Shown: piece by piece, positions 45,454 to 54,027 of the stretch
Numbering within the stretch: the first letter of the stretch is position 1
Layout of the letters: each line of letters opens with the position of its first letter
Source: Oscillospiraceae bacterium
GTDB lineage: Bacteria; Bacillota; Clostridia; Oscillospirales; Oscillospiraceae
Assembly: GCA_910575815.1 (NCBI GenBank)
Contig: CAJTFN010000024.1
Location: 1 to 54,629 of the forward strand
Reading direction: 5' to 3'
Length of the DNA: 54,629 nt
Position numbers and translations under genes: made by a program
The notes under the pieces: generated by a model
What the model saw: only the letters and a program-made list of their open reading frames with translations
What the model was told of the DNA's origin: nothing
The model's database searches: none

Positions 45454-46111
45454 TTAGGGTTCCGGATGGGCGCCGATGGAGAAGGCCGCCTCCTTTTCGT
45501 CCAGCCACCGGAGCAGCGCCGGGCGCTTCGCCTCCCGGCGGAGCCGGTCAATCAGCTCCCGGCGCTCCTCCAGGCGGCCCATGTCGCCCAGGACCTGAAT
45601 TTTCTCACAGAGGATGTGCTGCTGATAGGTGACCGTTCCTGTGTCGGGCCGTTTGAAATCGCTCACGCGGGGATTTAGAGCGGCGCAGCGGTCCAGCGCC
45701 GCCAGGCATTTTTCGCCGTCGCGGTCCTTCTGATAGGCCAGGGCCGCTTCGTTCAGGGGCTGGAGGGACTTCTGGAGACGGCGGAAATTCAGGAGGGAGC
45801 AGGCCAGAAGATACAAGACGGCGATTCCTAGAACGGCCAGGATATACGGCCCCCGGGAGAGGCCCGGCCAGAAAGAAGCTCAGAGCCAGCCCCGCGGCGA
45901 GGAACCCAAGCAGCCGGAGACGGCGGCCTTTCAGGGCCAGGAAAGCCAGGATATAGAAACCGGCGAAGAGCAGGGGAACGGCGTAGGGGAGCCCTCGGAG
46001 GAGGTCCTTCGGGGAGCCTGGCCTGTCTTCGAAAAAGAGGAAGGCCATCAGCGTAAGGAGACTGGTCCAGAGAAGCAGGGCGAGCAGGCCCCTCCCGGCG
46101 TTTTTGTTCAT
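45454..46111 (-). pseudogene. Membrane protein with a one-base frameshift
   Basis: Start ATG 46111 (MNKNAGRGLLALLLWTSLLT) with GGAGGG upstream. Several membrane spans (LLALLLWTSLLTLMAFLFF, YAVPLLFAGFYILAFLAL, LGFLAAGLALSFF) precede a frame disruption near 45845-45880 (T3 or G5 run). The other frame continues YILAVLGIAVLYLLACSLLN and a charged cytoplasmic part (LDRCAALNPRVSDFKR) ending IGAHPEP. Dropping one base near the break joins them into a protein of about 218 residues. Family not recognised; pseudogene or sequencing error. Confidence 0.65.
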
Positions 46112-46316
46112 GAAATCCCTCCTGTTCTGGGAAACGTATAGCATTTGGTTCCGGCGTTTGCAAGTCCCGGGCGCCGGAGGGGAGGAGTCCGCCGCGCATT
46201 TCATAATTTCATAAAGGGGAAAACCAGCCTGCTGCTGCTGGGCCGGCTCCGCTCCATTTGACAAAGGCCGGCCTGTTTGCTATGATGGAACCACTAAGTG
46301 CGAGAGGAGCGGGACC

Positions 46317-47558
46317 ATGAAACACGTGAAATACGGCAAGTGCATCCGCTGCGGCAAGACCTATGAGGCCGTGCCGGATCTGACGACCTGCCAGTGCGGT
46401 GGCATTTTGGAGATCACCTATGATTACGATTCCATCAAATCCCGTCTGACCAAGGAGGTCCTGGCAAACCGGGCCGAGCGCTCCATGTGGCGCTACCGGG
46501 AGCTGCTGCCCATTGAGGAGGACACCGCCCCCACGCCTCTGCGGGTGGGCTGGTCCCCCCTCTACGAGGAACCCTGTCTGGCGGAGCAGCTGGGCTTGAA
46601 GCGTCTTTACGTCAAGGACGACGGCCAGAACCCCACCGCCTCCTTGAAAGACCGGGCCAGCGCCATGGCGGTGGCCAAGGCCCGGGAGGCCGGGGCCAAG
46701 GTGATTGCCTGTTCCTCCACCGGCAACGCCGCCAGCTCCCTGGCGGGGAATGCCGCGGCGGCGGGCCTTGCCACCTACATCTTCGTTCCCTCCCGGGCCC
46801 CCAAGGGGAAGGTGGCTCAGCTGATGACCTTTGGGGCCACGGTGGTGTCCGTCCAGGGGAGCTACGAGGAGACCTTCGAGCTCAGCAAGGCCGCCATTAA
46901 CAAATGGGGCTGGTACAACCGCAATGCCGCCATCAATCCCTATCTCTCCGAGGGCAAAAAGACCGTGGCCCTGGAGATCATGGAGCAGCTGGACTGGCAG
47001 GTTCCGGACTACATCGCCATCTCCGTGGGAGACGGCTGCACCATCGCGGGACTTTGGAAGGGCCTGAAGGACCTTCACGCCATCGGCTTCATCGACCGTC
47101 TGCCCCGGCTGATCTCCGCTCAGGCGGCGGGCTGCTGCCCGCTGAACCGGGCCATTGAGACCAATACGCCCTGGGAGCCCATGGAGGAAAACACCCTGGC
47201 GGACTCCATCGCCGTGGGGGTCCCCCGGAACGCGGACAAGGCCCTCCTGGCCATCCGGGAGTCCAGGGGACTGACGGTAAACGTCACGGACGAGGAAATC
47301 ATGGCCGCCCAGAAGCTGCTGGGCCGGACCTGCGGCGTCTTCGGCGAGCCCGCCGGCGTCACAGGCACGGCGGGGGTGAAAAAGCTCTGCGAGGCCGGGG
47401 TCATCGGCAAGGACGACACCGTGGTCTCCGTGGTGACGGGCAACGGTTTGAAGGACGTGGCCAATGCCATCGCCGCCTGCGGGGAGCCCATTGCCATCCC
47501 AGGCAGCATGGATTGCCTGCTAGAGGCCTTCGCAAAGCGGGGCATTTCCCTGAGCTGA
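46317..47558 (+). CDS. thrC: Threonine synthase
   Basis: PLP-dependent conversion of O-phosphohomoserine to threonine. A Cys-rich N-terminal ribbon (KCIRCGKTYE, CQCGG), then the PLP lysine in NPTASLKDRAS (Lys111), SSTGNAASSLAGNAAAAGL, SVGDGCTIAGLWKGL, and FGEPAGVTGTAGVKKL. 413 residues, start ATG with GAGAGGAGCGGG upstream. Related PLP lyases with the same fold are the main alternative. Followed by alr after about 170 bp with its own promoter. Confidence 0.9.
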   Translation: MKHVKYGKCIRCGKTYEAVPDLTTCQCGGILEITYDYDSIKSRLTKEVLANRAERSMWRYRELLPIEEDTAPTPLRVGWSPLYEEPCLAEQLGLKRLYVKDDGQNPTASLKDRASAMAVAKAREAGAKVIACSSTGNAASSLAGNAAAAGLATYIFVPSRAPKGKVAQLMTFGATVVSVQGSYEETFELSKAAINKWGWYNRNAAINPYLSEGKKTVALEIMEQLDWQVPDYIAISVGDGCTIAGLWKGLKDLHAIGFIDRLPRLISAQAAGCCPLNRAIETNTPWEPMEENTLADSIAVGVPRNADKALLAIRESRGLTVNVTDEEIMAAQKLLGRTCGVFGEPAGVTGTAGVKKLCEAGVIGKDDTVVSVVTGNGLKDVANAIAACGEPIAIPGSMDCLLEAFAKRGISLS

Positions 47559-47661
47559 GCCCCTGGGCCCCGGCTTTTCCGGCTGGGGCCCGCTGCTTGG
47601 CGGCCCGGGCTTTTCGGAGGCGAGTCCTCACAAAACGCCTGTTTCTGAACAGCAAACGCAG

Positions 47662-47690
47662 TTGTACCTTCGGGAAAAAGGGAGTAAGAT
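47662..47690 (+). promoter_or_regulatory. Promoter of alr
   Basis: TTGTAC (47662-47667), 17-bp spacer, TAAGAT (47685-47690), 36 bp before the alr start. Confidence 0.6.
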
Positions 47691-47725
47691 ACCCCTGTAA
47701 TCAACCTGCGGACAGGAGGAAGCTT

Positions 47726-48901
47726 ATGATGAATCCCTTTGACGCCCACTGCTGGGCGGAGATCGACCTGGACGCCCTGGTCCACAACTTCCATTTGATT
47801 CAACAGCGGGCGGGCGCCGCCAAGGTCTGCGCCGTGGTGAAGGCGGATGCCTATGGCCACGGCGACGGAATGGTGGCCCGGACCCTGGCGGAGGCGGGGG
47901 CGGCCTGGTTCGCGGTGTCCTCTCTGGCGGAGGCCCGGCATTTGCGCCGGGAGGGCATCGAACAGCCCATCCTGATTCTGGGAATGACCCGCCCGGATTG
48001 CGCGGCGGTCCTGGCCAAGGAGCGAGTGACCCAGGCGATCTACAGTCCGGAGTATGCCCAGGCGCTGTCCCAAGCGGCAGAGGCCGCCGGGGTCACGGTG
48101 GAGGGCCACTTGAAAATTGACACCGGCATGGGCCGCATCGGCTTTGGAGCCTGCCGGGACCTGGAGGCCGCGGTTTCCGGCCTTCTGGAGTGCCGGAGGC
48201 GCAAGGGCCTTGCCGTCACCGGCGCGTTCCAGCATTTTTCCGTGGCGGATTCCCCGGAGGAGGCGGATCGCCGTTATACCGAGGCCCAGTACGCTCTCTT
48301 CCGCCAAGTGGTGACGCGTCTGGAGAAGGCGGGACCCCTTTCCGTCGTCCACTGCTCCAACTCCGCTGGCTTGACGGGCCACCCGGACTGGAGCTGCGGC
48401 ATGGTCCGGGCGGGCATCATTCTCTATGGGCAGGACCCCAGCGCCTCGCTGCGGTTTCCTGGCCTCCGGCCAGTGATGACGGTGAAAACGGTGGTCAGTC
48501 AGGTGAAGAACTTGTCTCCCGGGGACTGCGTGGGCTATGGCCGCGCCTATACGGCGGACCGGACTCTCCGGGCGGCCACCATCTGCTGCGGCTACGCCGA
48601 CGGCTATCCCCGCTGCCTGTCCAACCTGGGCACGGCCTCCATTCACGGCAAGCCGGCCCCTGTGATAGGCCGGGTGAGCATGGACCAGATCGTGGTGGAC
48701 GCCTCCGCTATCCCGGAGGCCGCCGCTGGAGATGAGGCGGTGCTGCTGGGCGCCGCTCCGGCGGACGGATTTGCTCAGGCGGCGGAGAAGGCGGGGACCA
48801 TATCCTACGAGCTCCTTTGCGCCGTGGCCCGCCGGGTGCCCCGGGTGTACCTCCGGGGCGGCGAAGCGGTGGAGGTTCTGGACTACCTGGATCAGGTGTA
48901 G
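47726..48901 (+). CDS. alr: Alanine racemase
   Basis: PLP enzyme making D-alanine for peptidoglycan. PLP lysine in AVVKADAYGHG (Lys39); MTRPDCAAVL, LKIDTGMGRIGFG, SNSAGL, and GDCVGYGRAYTADRTLRAAT with CCGYADGYPR; and RVSMDQIVVD. 391 residues from ATG 47726 with AGGAGG upstream, in preference to an upstream frame beginning at 47513 that overlaps thrC. A terminator follows directly. Confidence 0.95.
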   Translation: MMNPFDAHCWAEIDLDALVHNFHLIQQRAGAAKVCAVVKADAYGHGDGMVARTLAEAGAAWFAVSSLAEARHLRREGIEQPILILGMTRPDCAAVLAKERVTQAIYSPEYAQALSQAAEAAGVTVEGHLKIDTGMGRIGFGACRDLEAAVSGLLECRRRKGLAVTGAFQHFSVADSPEEADRRYTEAQYALFRQVVTRLEKAGPLSVVHCSNSAGLTGHPDWSCGMVRAGIILYGQDPSASLRFPGLRPVMTVKTVVSQVKNLSPGDCVGYGRAYTADRTLRAATICCGYADGYPRCLSNLGTASIHGKPAPVIGRVSMDQIVVDASAIPEAAAGDEAVLLGAAPADGFAQAAEKAGTISYELLCAVARRVPRVYLRGGEAVEVLDYLDQV

Positions 48902-48927
48902 GGGCGGACCTATGTGTCCGCCCTTTT
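48902..48927 (+). terminator. Terminator of alr
   Basis: GGGCGGAC and GTCCGCCC, 6-base loop, then TTTT, starting immediately after the stop codon. Confidence 0.85.
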
Positions 48928-49259
48928 CCCAGAGCTCCGGCGCTTTTGACAGGAGGGACGGATACCCAGGTCCCCCGAATGAAATGTGTGGCCGGACACT
49001 CCCCCGGACGCGGAGAGGTTGACATCCAGGCCCTTCCATGCTATCATTCAGATACATCAGGCCCCGTCCCCGGGAAGCGCTTCTGACCGGAGGACTTGGC
49101 GTTCATAATCTGTCGGTCTGGCGGCAAGGTGGTTCCGAGCCGTAAGAGGAGAGAGGATCGGGCCCGGTTTTTTACCGGGTCTTGGCGAGCCGTGGATTCA
49201 TGGCCCCTCTGCCGGATTGGCGGAGGGGCTTTTAATTTTCCGCGAAGGAGGGAAGCTAT
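48928..49259 (+). other. Structured leader upstream of the TM1266-type regulator
   Basis: No gene in 330 bases. It contains several GC-rich stems, including CCCGG/CCGGG around TTTTTTA at about 49163-49180, and ends with the strong hairpin at 49203-49233. I could not match it to a known riboswitch. It could be a small-RNA or attenuator leader. Confidence 0.45.
49203..49233 (+). terminator. Terminator-like hairpin in the leader
   Basis: GCCCCTCTGCC and GGCGGAGGGGC (11 bp with one G-T pair), 5-base loop, then TTTT. It lies 27 bp before the regulator's ATG, so it may be an attenuator of that gene or the terminator of an upstream RNA. Confidence 0.75.
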
Positions 49260-49532
49260 ATGGAAACCCGGGTCGCCGTTCTGGCGGTCATCGTCCGGGA
49301 GGCGGACTCTGTGGCGGCGCTGAACGCGCTGCTGCACCAATATGAGAGCGCCGTCCTGGGCCGGATGGGCATCCCCTGCCGGGAGCGGGGGATTCGCCTC
49401 ATCAGCGTGGCCCTGGACGCCCCGGCGGACGTGATTTCCGCCCTGTCCGGGAAGATCGGCCGCCTGCCCGGCGTAACGGCGAAGACCGTTTACGCGCCGC
49501 CCGCTGTTCTGGATGGCGGTGACGGCACTTGA
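49260..49532 (+). CDS. TM1266-type iron-only hydrogenase system putative regulator
   Basis: 90 residues: METRVAVLAVIVREADSVAA, LNALLHQYESAVLGRMGIPC, GIRLISVALDAPADVISALS, GKIGRLPGVTAKTVYA. This is the small ferredoxin-like fold family of TM1266, usually near hydrogenase maturation genes (hydE/F/G), none of which are in this window. Start ATG with GGAGGG upstream. Regulatory role is presumed only. Confidence 0.8.
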   Translation: METRVAVLAVIVREADSVAALNALLHQYESAVLGRMGIPCRERGIRLISVALDAPADVISALSGKIGRLPGVTAKTVYAPPAVLDGGDGT

Positions 49533-49574
49533 TTTTGCGGCAGGCTCTCAGAGCCTGTTTGAGGCCCGTCAAGA

Positions 49575-49595
49575 CGCCCTTTTAAGGGCGCTTTT
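49575..49595 (+). terminator. Terminator after the TM1266-type gene
   Basis: CGCCCTT and AAGGGCG with a TT loop, followed by CTTTT. Confidence 0.75.
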
Positions 49596-49826
49596 CCCGC
49601 CGGGGTCAGGCTGAACAGACCGGGAAGCCGTTGGGAAGCCTGGGGCAAAGCCCCTCGCCCAGCTGAAAAATCTCCCCGGGCCCGGCGTTCCGACGGTTTT
49701 CGAGCAGACGCTGGGGGAAAATGTCTCCAAAGGGAGAGGCGGGTAAAAAGAACCTTCGCGCGCTCTGCGAGACCGGAAAAGGACCGGAGGGGCGGCAGCG
49801 AAGACGTATGGTTGGAGGAAATGATG

Positions 49827-50891
49827 ATGAGAGTACGAAATGGCTTTGCGTTGATTTTGGCGCTGATGATGAGCTTGAGTGCCTGCGGTGTGATTCGCGG
49901 CGGGGATGGGTCTGGAGAGGCGGAGGGAGATTCTCAGATCGCCGATTCTCAGGAGACCGCTCAGCCGGAGGAGGACCTTCCCCCCGCCGGACAGTCCGCC
50001 CCGAAGGAGCCCGCCCGGGTGGGGGCGCTGAAGGGGCCCACGGCCATGGGAATGGTCCGGATGATGTCCACTCCCGGCATGGGCATGGAGTTTGAATTCA
50101 CACTGGCGGGGTCCGCCGACGAGCTGACCCCGGCCCTGATCAAAGGGGATCTGGACGTCGCCTGTGTCCCCGCCAACCTGGCGGCGGTGCTGTACAACAA
50201 GACAGAGGGCCAGATGGTCACCCTGGCCGTGAACACCCTGGGCGTGCTCAGCGTTGTGGAAAACGGCGGGGAGACCGTCCGGTCCCTGGCGGACCTCAAG
50301 GGCAAGACTCTGGTGGCCGCGGGGAAGGGGGCCACGCCGGAGTTTGGCCTCCGCTATCTGCTGGAACAGAGCGGGCTGGACCCGGACCAGGATGTGACCG
50401 TCGACTGGAAATCCGAGCATGCCGAGTGCGTCGCCGCCCTGGCGGCGGGGACGGCGGACCTGGCCCTGCTGCCCCAGCCCTTTGTCACCGTGGCTCAGGG
50501 GAAGCTGGAAGGGCTCCGGGTGGCGCTGGACCTGACGGCAGAGTGGGACGCCCTGGACAACGGCTCCGCCATGATTACCGGCGTGGCCGTGGCCCGGCGG
50601 GCCTTCGTGGAAGAGAATCCGGAGGCGGTGGAGCGGTTCCTGTACTATTACGCGGATTCTGTGGACTGGGTGAACGCGAACCCGAAGGACGCCGCCGCTC
50701 TCATCGCGGACTATGGCATTGTGGAGAGTGCGGCCGTGGCGGAAAAAGCGCTGCCCCACTGCAACATTGTCTGCCTCACTGGGCAGGAGATGTTCAAAAA
50801 ACTCTCCGGCTATCTCCAGGTGCTGGCGGAGGAAAATCCGGAATCCGTAGGCGGCCAGCTGCCGGAAGACCGCTTTTACTATGGAGCCTAA
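49827..50891 (+). CDS. THI5/SsuA-type ABC solute-binding lipoprotein
   Basis: Lipoprotein with signal MRVRNGFALILALMMSLSAC (lipobox LSAC) and an acidic linker. Core: LKGPTAMGMVRMMSTP, ALIKGDLDVACVPANLAAVL, SLADLKGKTLVAAGKGATPE, and GTADLALLPQPFVTVAQGKL, the NMT1/THI5/SsuA pattern for aliphatic or pyrimidine-type ligands. Three successive ATGs (49821, 49824, 49827) follow GGAGG; 49824 and 49827 have the best spacing. The end overlaps the permease gene by 11 bp. Ligand not determined. Confidence 0.85.
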   Translation: MRVRNGFALILALMMSLSACGVIRGGDGSGEAEGDSQIADSQETAQPEEDLPPAGQSAPKEPARVGALKGPTAMGMVRMMSTPGMGMEFEFTLAGSADELTPALIKGDLDVACVPANLAAVLYNKTEGQMVTLAVNTLGVLSVVENGGETVRSLADLKGKTLVAAGKGATPEFGLRYLLEQSGLDPDQDVTVDWKSEHAECVAALAAGTADLALLPQPFVTVAQGKLEGLRVALDLTAEWDALDNGSAMITGVAVARRAFVEENPEAVERFLYYYADSVDWVNANPKDAAALIADYGIVESAAVAEKALPHCNIVCLTGQEMFKKLSGYLQVLAEENPESVGGQLPEDRFYYGA

Positions 50892-51636
50892 GCGCCGTCT
50901 CTGGCCCATTCTCTTCTGGCTGCTGGCCTGGCAGGGGGGAAGCATGGCCCTGGCGGCGGCCTATCCCAGCGGAGGGCTGCTGCTGGCCTCCCCGGTGAGG
51001 GCGGGGCTCCGGCTGCTGGAGCTGCTGCCCGAGCCCCTTTTCTGGCGGGCGGTGGGTAACTCCTCCCTCCGCATCCTGGGCGGGTTTCTCCTCTCCGGCG
51101 CTCTGGCGGTGGGTCTGGCGGCCCTGGCGGCGGGACGGCCCTGGCTCCAGGACCTGCTGGTCCCGCCGGTAGCGGTGGTGAAAGCGGTGCCGGTGGCCTC
51201 GTTCATCATCCTGGCCCTGGTCTGGCTGGACAGCCGGAGCCTGAGCCTGTTCATTTCGGCCCTGGTGGTGTTTCCGCCGGTGTACCTGAACGTGCTGGAG
51301 GGCATCCGGCGGACGGACAGCCGGCTACTGGAGCTGGCCCAGGTCTACCGGATTCCCCTGAGACGGCGGCTCTGGGGGATATATGTCCTTCAGGCTCTGC
51401 CGTATTTCCGCTCCGCGTCTTCCCTGGCCCTGGGCCTTTGCTGGAAGGCGGGGGTTGCGGCGGAGGTCATCGGCCTTCCGGCGGGAACAGTGGGAGAGCG
51501 GCTGTACACCGCGAAAATCTATCTCCAGACGCCGGACCTGTTCGCCTGGACCACTGTCGTCCTGGTTCTGGCGGCACTGTTTGAGAAACTGTTTCTCACG
51601 GCGGTAAACGCTCTGGCGGGAAAGGCGGGCTGCTGA
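50881..51636 (+). CDS. ABC transporter permease (SsuC/ThiX type)
   Basis: 251 residues, six predicted membrane spans, with the EAA-like loop LNVLEGIRRTDSRLLELAQVY and YRIPLRRRLWGIYVLQALPY typical of SsuC/TauC permeases. Works with the preceding solute-binding protein and the following ATPase in a tight three-gene operon; the stop overlaps the ATPase start by one base. Confidence 0.87.
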   Translation: MEPKRRLWPILFWLLAWQGGSMALAAAYPSGGLLLASPVRAGLRLLELLPEPLFWRAVGNSSLRILGGFLLSGALAVGLAALAAGRPWLQDLLVPPVAVVKAVPVASFIILALVWLDSRSLSLFISALVVFPPVYLNVLEGIRRTDSRLLELAQVYRIPLRRRLWGIYVLQALPYFRSASSLALGLCWKAGVAAEVIGLPAGTVGERLYTAKIYLQTPDLFAWTTVVLVLAALFEKLFLTAVNALAGKAGC

Positions 51637-52220
51637 TGGAAATCCAAGTGGAGGGGCTGTGGAAGGCCTACGATGGAAAACCGGTGCTGACGGGATTGAC
51701 TGCCGTCTTCCCAGTGGGCATTACCTGCATTGCCGCGCCCTCCGGGACGGGGAAAACCACACTGCTGCGCCTTCTCCTAGGGTTGGAGCGCTCCGACGCC
51801 GGAGTCATCCGGGGCGGGGACTGCCGCTGGGCGGCGGTGTTTCAGGAGAACCGGCTTTTGGAGAACCTGCCCGCCGCCGGGAATTTACGCTTTGCCCTGG
51901 GAGAGCCGCCTCCGGAGACGCCGGGGATGCTGGCTAGCCTGGGATTGGAGTATGGGGACCCCAGGCCGTTAAGGGAGTGGTCCGGGGGCATGAAACGCCG
52001 GCTGGCCCTGGTCCGGGCCCTGCTGGCCCCTTGGGAGGCCCTGGCTTTGGACGAGCCCTTCACCGGCCTGGACGAGGAGAACCGCGCCCGCTGTCTGGTC
52101 CTGATCCGGGAGGCGGAGACCCGGGGGCCGGTGCTGCTGGCCAGCCACGATTGTACGGGGCTGGAGGACGCACCGCTGCTGCGGCTGGAGAACGGGACGG
52201 GGGTTGTAAGACGCCCTTGA
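51636..52220 (+). CDS. ABC transporter ATP-binding protein
   Basis: 194 residues, short for the family. Walker A APSGTGKTTLLR, Q-loop VFQENRLLENL, signature EWSGGMKRRLAL (a W replaces the usual L), Walker B EALALDEPFTG, H-loop LLASHD. Energises the SsuABC/ThiXYZ-like importer. Last gene of the operon; a terminator follows. Confidence 0.9.
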   Translation: MEIQVEGLWKAYDGKPVLTGLTAVFPVGITCIAAPSGTGKTTLLRLLLGLERSDAGVIRGGDCRWAAVFQENRLLENLPAAGNLRFALGEPPPETPGMLASLGLEYGDPRPLREWSGGMKRRLALVRALLAPWEALALDEPFTGLDEENRARCLVLIREAETRGPVLLASHDCTGLEDAPLLRLENGTGVVRRP

Positions 52221-52274
52221 GAGGACCATCCGGATAACGGGTGGTCCTGATTCTTTGGCTCACAAGGGTGGAAA

Positions 52275-52304
52275 CCCGGCGGCGGAAAGCCGGGCGGCTT
52301 TTTT
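52275..52304 (+). terminator. Terminator of the ABC operon
   Basis: CCCGGC and GCCGGG with an 8-base loop, then CGGCTTTTTT. Confidence 0.75.
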
Positions 52305-52343
52305 CATTTTTCCGTAAATTTCCCGGTTTTGTCGGAAATGCTC

Positions 52344-52372
52344 TTGAAAAGCGGGAAACTTTGCCGTACAAT
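52344..52372 (+). promoter_or_regulatory. Promoter upstream of the 52.4-kb gene
   Basis: TTGAAA (52344-52349), 17-bp spacer, TACAAT (52367-52372). It lies inside the frame that would start at 52329 or 52338, so true translation starts further downstream. Confidence 0.75.
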
Positions 52373-52409
52373 AAACGCCGTACAAACCGCCGCCTTAGGG
52401 ACGCTGGAG

Positions 52410-52877
52410 GTGAGGGGCCTGGAGATTGCGGAGCTGGAGGCCCGTTATGAGGTGGCCCTGAGCCCGGTCTTTGGCAGCGGGCTCCGTGTCCTGCACAAGG
52501 GGGAGGACCTTGCCCACGTGATTTTGGACGGGGAGGAAGAGGCGTTTTATTTCACCCTGTACGGGACCGATCATGTGCGGCTGTATTGGTGTGGCGAGTG
52601 CTTTATTTTCTGCCGCTATCGGGAGGAACTGGTGTCGTCTGACACCTTCGGAGAGATCGTGTTTGAGGGCGCAGTGGACGAGCATACCCTTCCCGCCCTC
52701 GTGGTGGAGCTGATTCTCCAGTTGAAAGACGGCACTTTTGCGGGCAAGGAGGAGCGGATCCAGGGGAAAACCTTTTCAGGCTGGGACGACCGGAGGGACT
52801 ATGTCCTTCGGGTGAGAACGAACCGGCCCGCCAAGTCCCCTTACAGGCTGGCCAATATCCTGCTCGCGTATCAGTGA
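52410..52877 (+). CDS. Uncharacterised protein
   Basis: Given from GTG 52410 (VRGLEIAELEARYEVALSPV); this is the first standard start after the promoter at 52344-52372, though the Shine-Dalgarno GGAGGTGA overlaps it, so the exact start is uncertain. About 155 residues: EEEAFYFTLYGTDHVRLYWC, GECFIFCRYREELVSSDTFG, LPALVVELILQLKDGTFAGK, DYVLRVRTNRPAKSPYRLAN. Probably a soluble beta-rich protein. Family not recognised. It is followed by rsmD after 72 bp. Confidence 0.7.
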   Translation: MRGLEIAELEARYEVALSPVFGSGLRVLHKGEDLAHVILDGEEEAFYFTLYGTDHVRLYWCGECFIFCRYREELVSSDTFGEIVFEGAVDEHTLPALVVELILQLKDGTFAGKEERIQGKTFSGWDDRRDYVLRVRTNRPAKSPYRLANILLAYQ

Positions 52878-52949
52878 CGGCGGGACCGGAAAGGGAAGGC
52901 TTTTTCGGGCCCTGGCCTTTGGAAAAGACATCCGTTCAGGAGGAGCAAC

Positions 52950-53504
52950 ATGCGAGTAATCACAGGCGCCGCCCGGGGCTGCCGTCTGCTGGAGCTGGAG
53001 GGGCTGGAGACCCGTCCCACCACGGACCGGGTCAAGGAAGGCGTGTTCAGCGCCCTGCAATTCGACATAGAGGGCCGCCGGGTGCTGGACCTCTTCGCCG
53101 GAACCGGACAGATGGGCATCGAGTGCCTGAGCCGGGGAGCGGACTTCGCCGTCTTCGTGGACCAGCGGAAGGATGCTTTCGAGGTGATAAAGAAGAACCT
53201 GGCCCTGACGAATCTACGGGACCGGGCCCAGGTGATTCACGGAGACGCCCGGGACTTTGTAACCCGGACCAGCCAGCGCTTTGACCTGATTTTCCTGGAC
53301 CCGCCCTATGCCTCCGGGCTGCTGGAAGAGCTGCTGGAGCGGGTGACGGCGCCGGGATTTGACATTCTCAATCCTTATGGTATAATCGTAGCGGAACACC
53401 CGGCGGACCGCCTTTTGGCTGTCCCGGCGGGGTACCGGCTGCGAAAAACCTATCGCTACGGCAAGATTGCCGTCACCCTCTTCCGCCGGGAGGGAAACGA
53501 ATAG
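52950..53504 (+). CDS. rsmD: 16S rRNA (guanine(966)-N2)-methyltransferase RsmD
   Basis: 184 residues: MRVITGAARGCRLLELEG, TRPTTDRVKEGVFSAL, VLDLFAGTGQMGIECLSRGA (SAM-binding), and the catalytic DLIFLDPPYASGLLEELL. Methylates G966 of 16S rRNA. ATG with AGGAGGAGC upstream. Its neighbour coaD begins 16 bp downstream, the conserved rsmD-coaD pair. Confidence 0.95.
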   Translation: MRVITGAARGCRLLELEGLETRPTTDRVKEGVFSALQFDIEGRRVLDLFAGTGQMGIECLSRGADFAVFVDQRKDAFEVIKKNLALTNLRDRAQVIHGDARDFVTRTSQRFDLIFLDPPYASGLLEELLERVTAPGFDILNPYGIIVAEHPADRLLAVPAGYRLRKTYRYGKIAVTLFRREGNE

Positions 53505-53520
53505 AACGAGGAAACCGCTC

Positions 53521-54027
53521 ATGAGAACAGCCATCTGCTCCGGCAGCTTTGACCCCATTACCCTGGGGCACCTGGACGTGATTCGCCGGGCCGCCTCTTG
53601 TTTTGACCGGCTTTGGGTTTGCGTCAGCCCCAACGCGGAGAAGAGCCACCCCATGTTTTCCCCGGAGGAGAAGCTTCGGCTGGTCCGGGCGGCCATTGCG
53701 GAGCTGCCCAATGTGGCCGCGGAGCTCTGGCCGGGGCTGCTGGCGGACTTCGCCAGGGAACACGGGGCCTGCGCCATTGTCCGGGGAGTCCGGAATGTGA
53801 CGGATTTTGACGTGGAATATCAAATGGCGTTGATCAACCGGGGAATCTGCCCGGGACTGGAGACCATGCTTCTGCCCGCCAGCGGGGAGTATCAGCATTT
53901 CAGCTCCTCCATGGCCCGGGAGATGATTCGCTACCGTCAGCCGTTGGAGAACTATTTGCCCGCTTCCATCATTCCGTTGGTGAGGGAAATGACAGAAAAA
54001 GAGGGAGGTTCACATCGTGGCCAATGA
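53521..54027 (+). CDS. coaD: Phosphopantetheine adenylyltransferase
   Basis: Adds AMP to 4'-phosphopantetheine in coenzyme A synthesis. Nucleotidyltransferase motifs CSGSFDPITLGHLDVIRRA and EYQHFSSSMAREM. 168 residues from ATG 53521; the longer frame from 53467 overlaps rsmD and is rejected. Ends by overlapping the next gene by 11 bp. Confidence 0.96.
   Translation: MRTAICSGSFDPITLGHLDVIRRAASCFDRLWVCVSPNAEKSHPMFSPEEKLRLVRAAIAELPNVAAELWPGLLADFAREHGACAIVRGVRNVTDFDVEYQMALINRGICPGLETMLLPASGEYQHFSSSMAREMIRYRQPLENYLPASIIPLVREMTEKEGGSHRGQ

Noticed and set aside
47120..49057. 645-codon antisense frame across thrC and alr
   Set aside because: It spans two well-supported genes and a terminator; no family features.
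49000..49240. T-box, TPP or ZTP riboswitch before the TM1266-type gene
   Set aside because: The GGTGGTTCC stretch resembles a T-box only superficially; AGRGTGGNACCGCG and other consensus blocks are missing.
49596..49820. TPP riboswitch before the THI5-like ABC genes
   Set aside because: No CTGAGA and ACCTGAT-type core was found, so thiamine-precursor transport is not supported by a leader.
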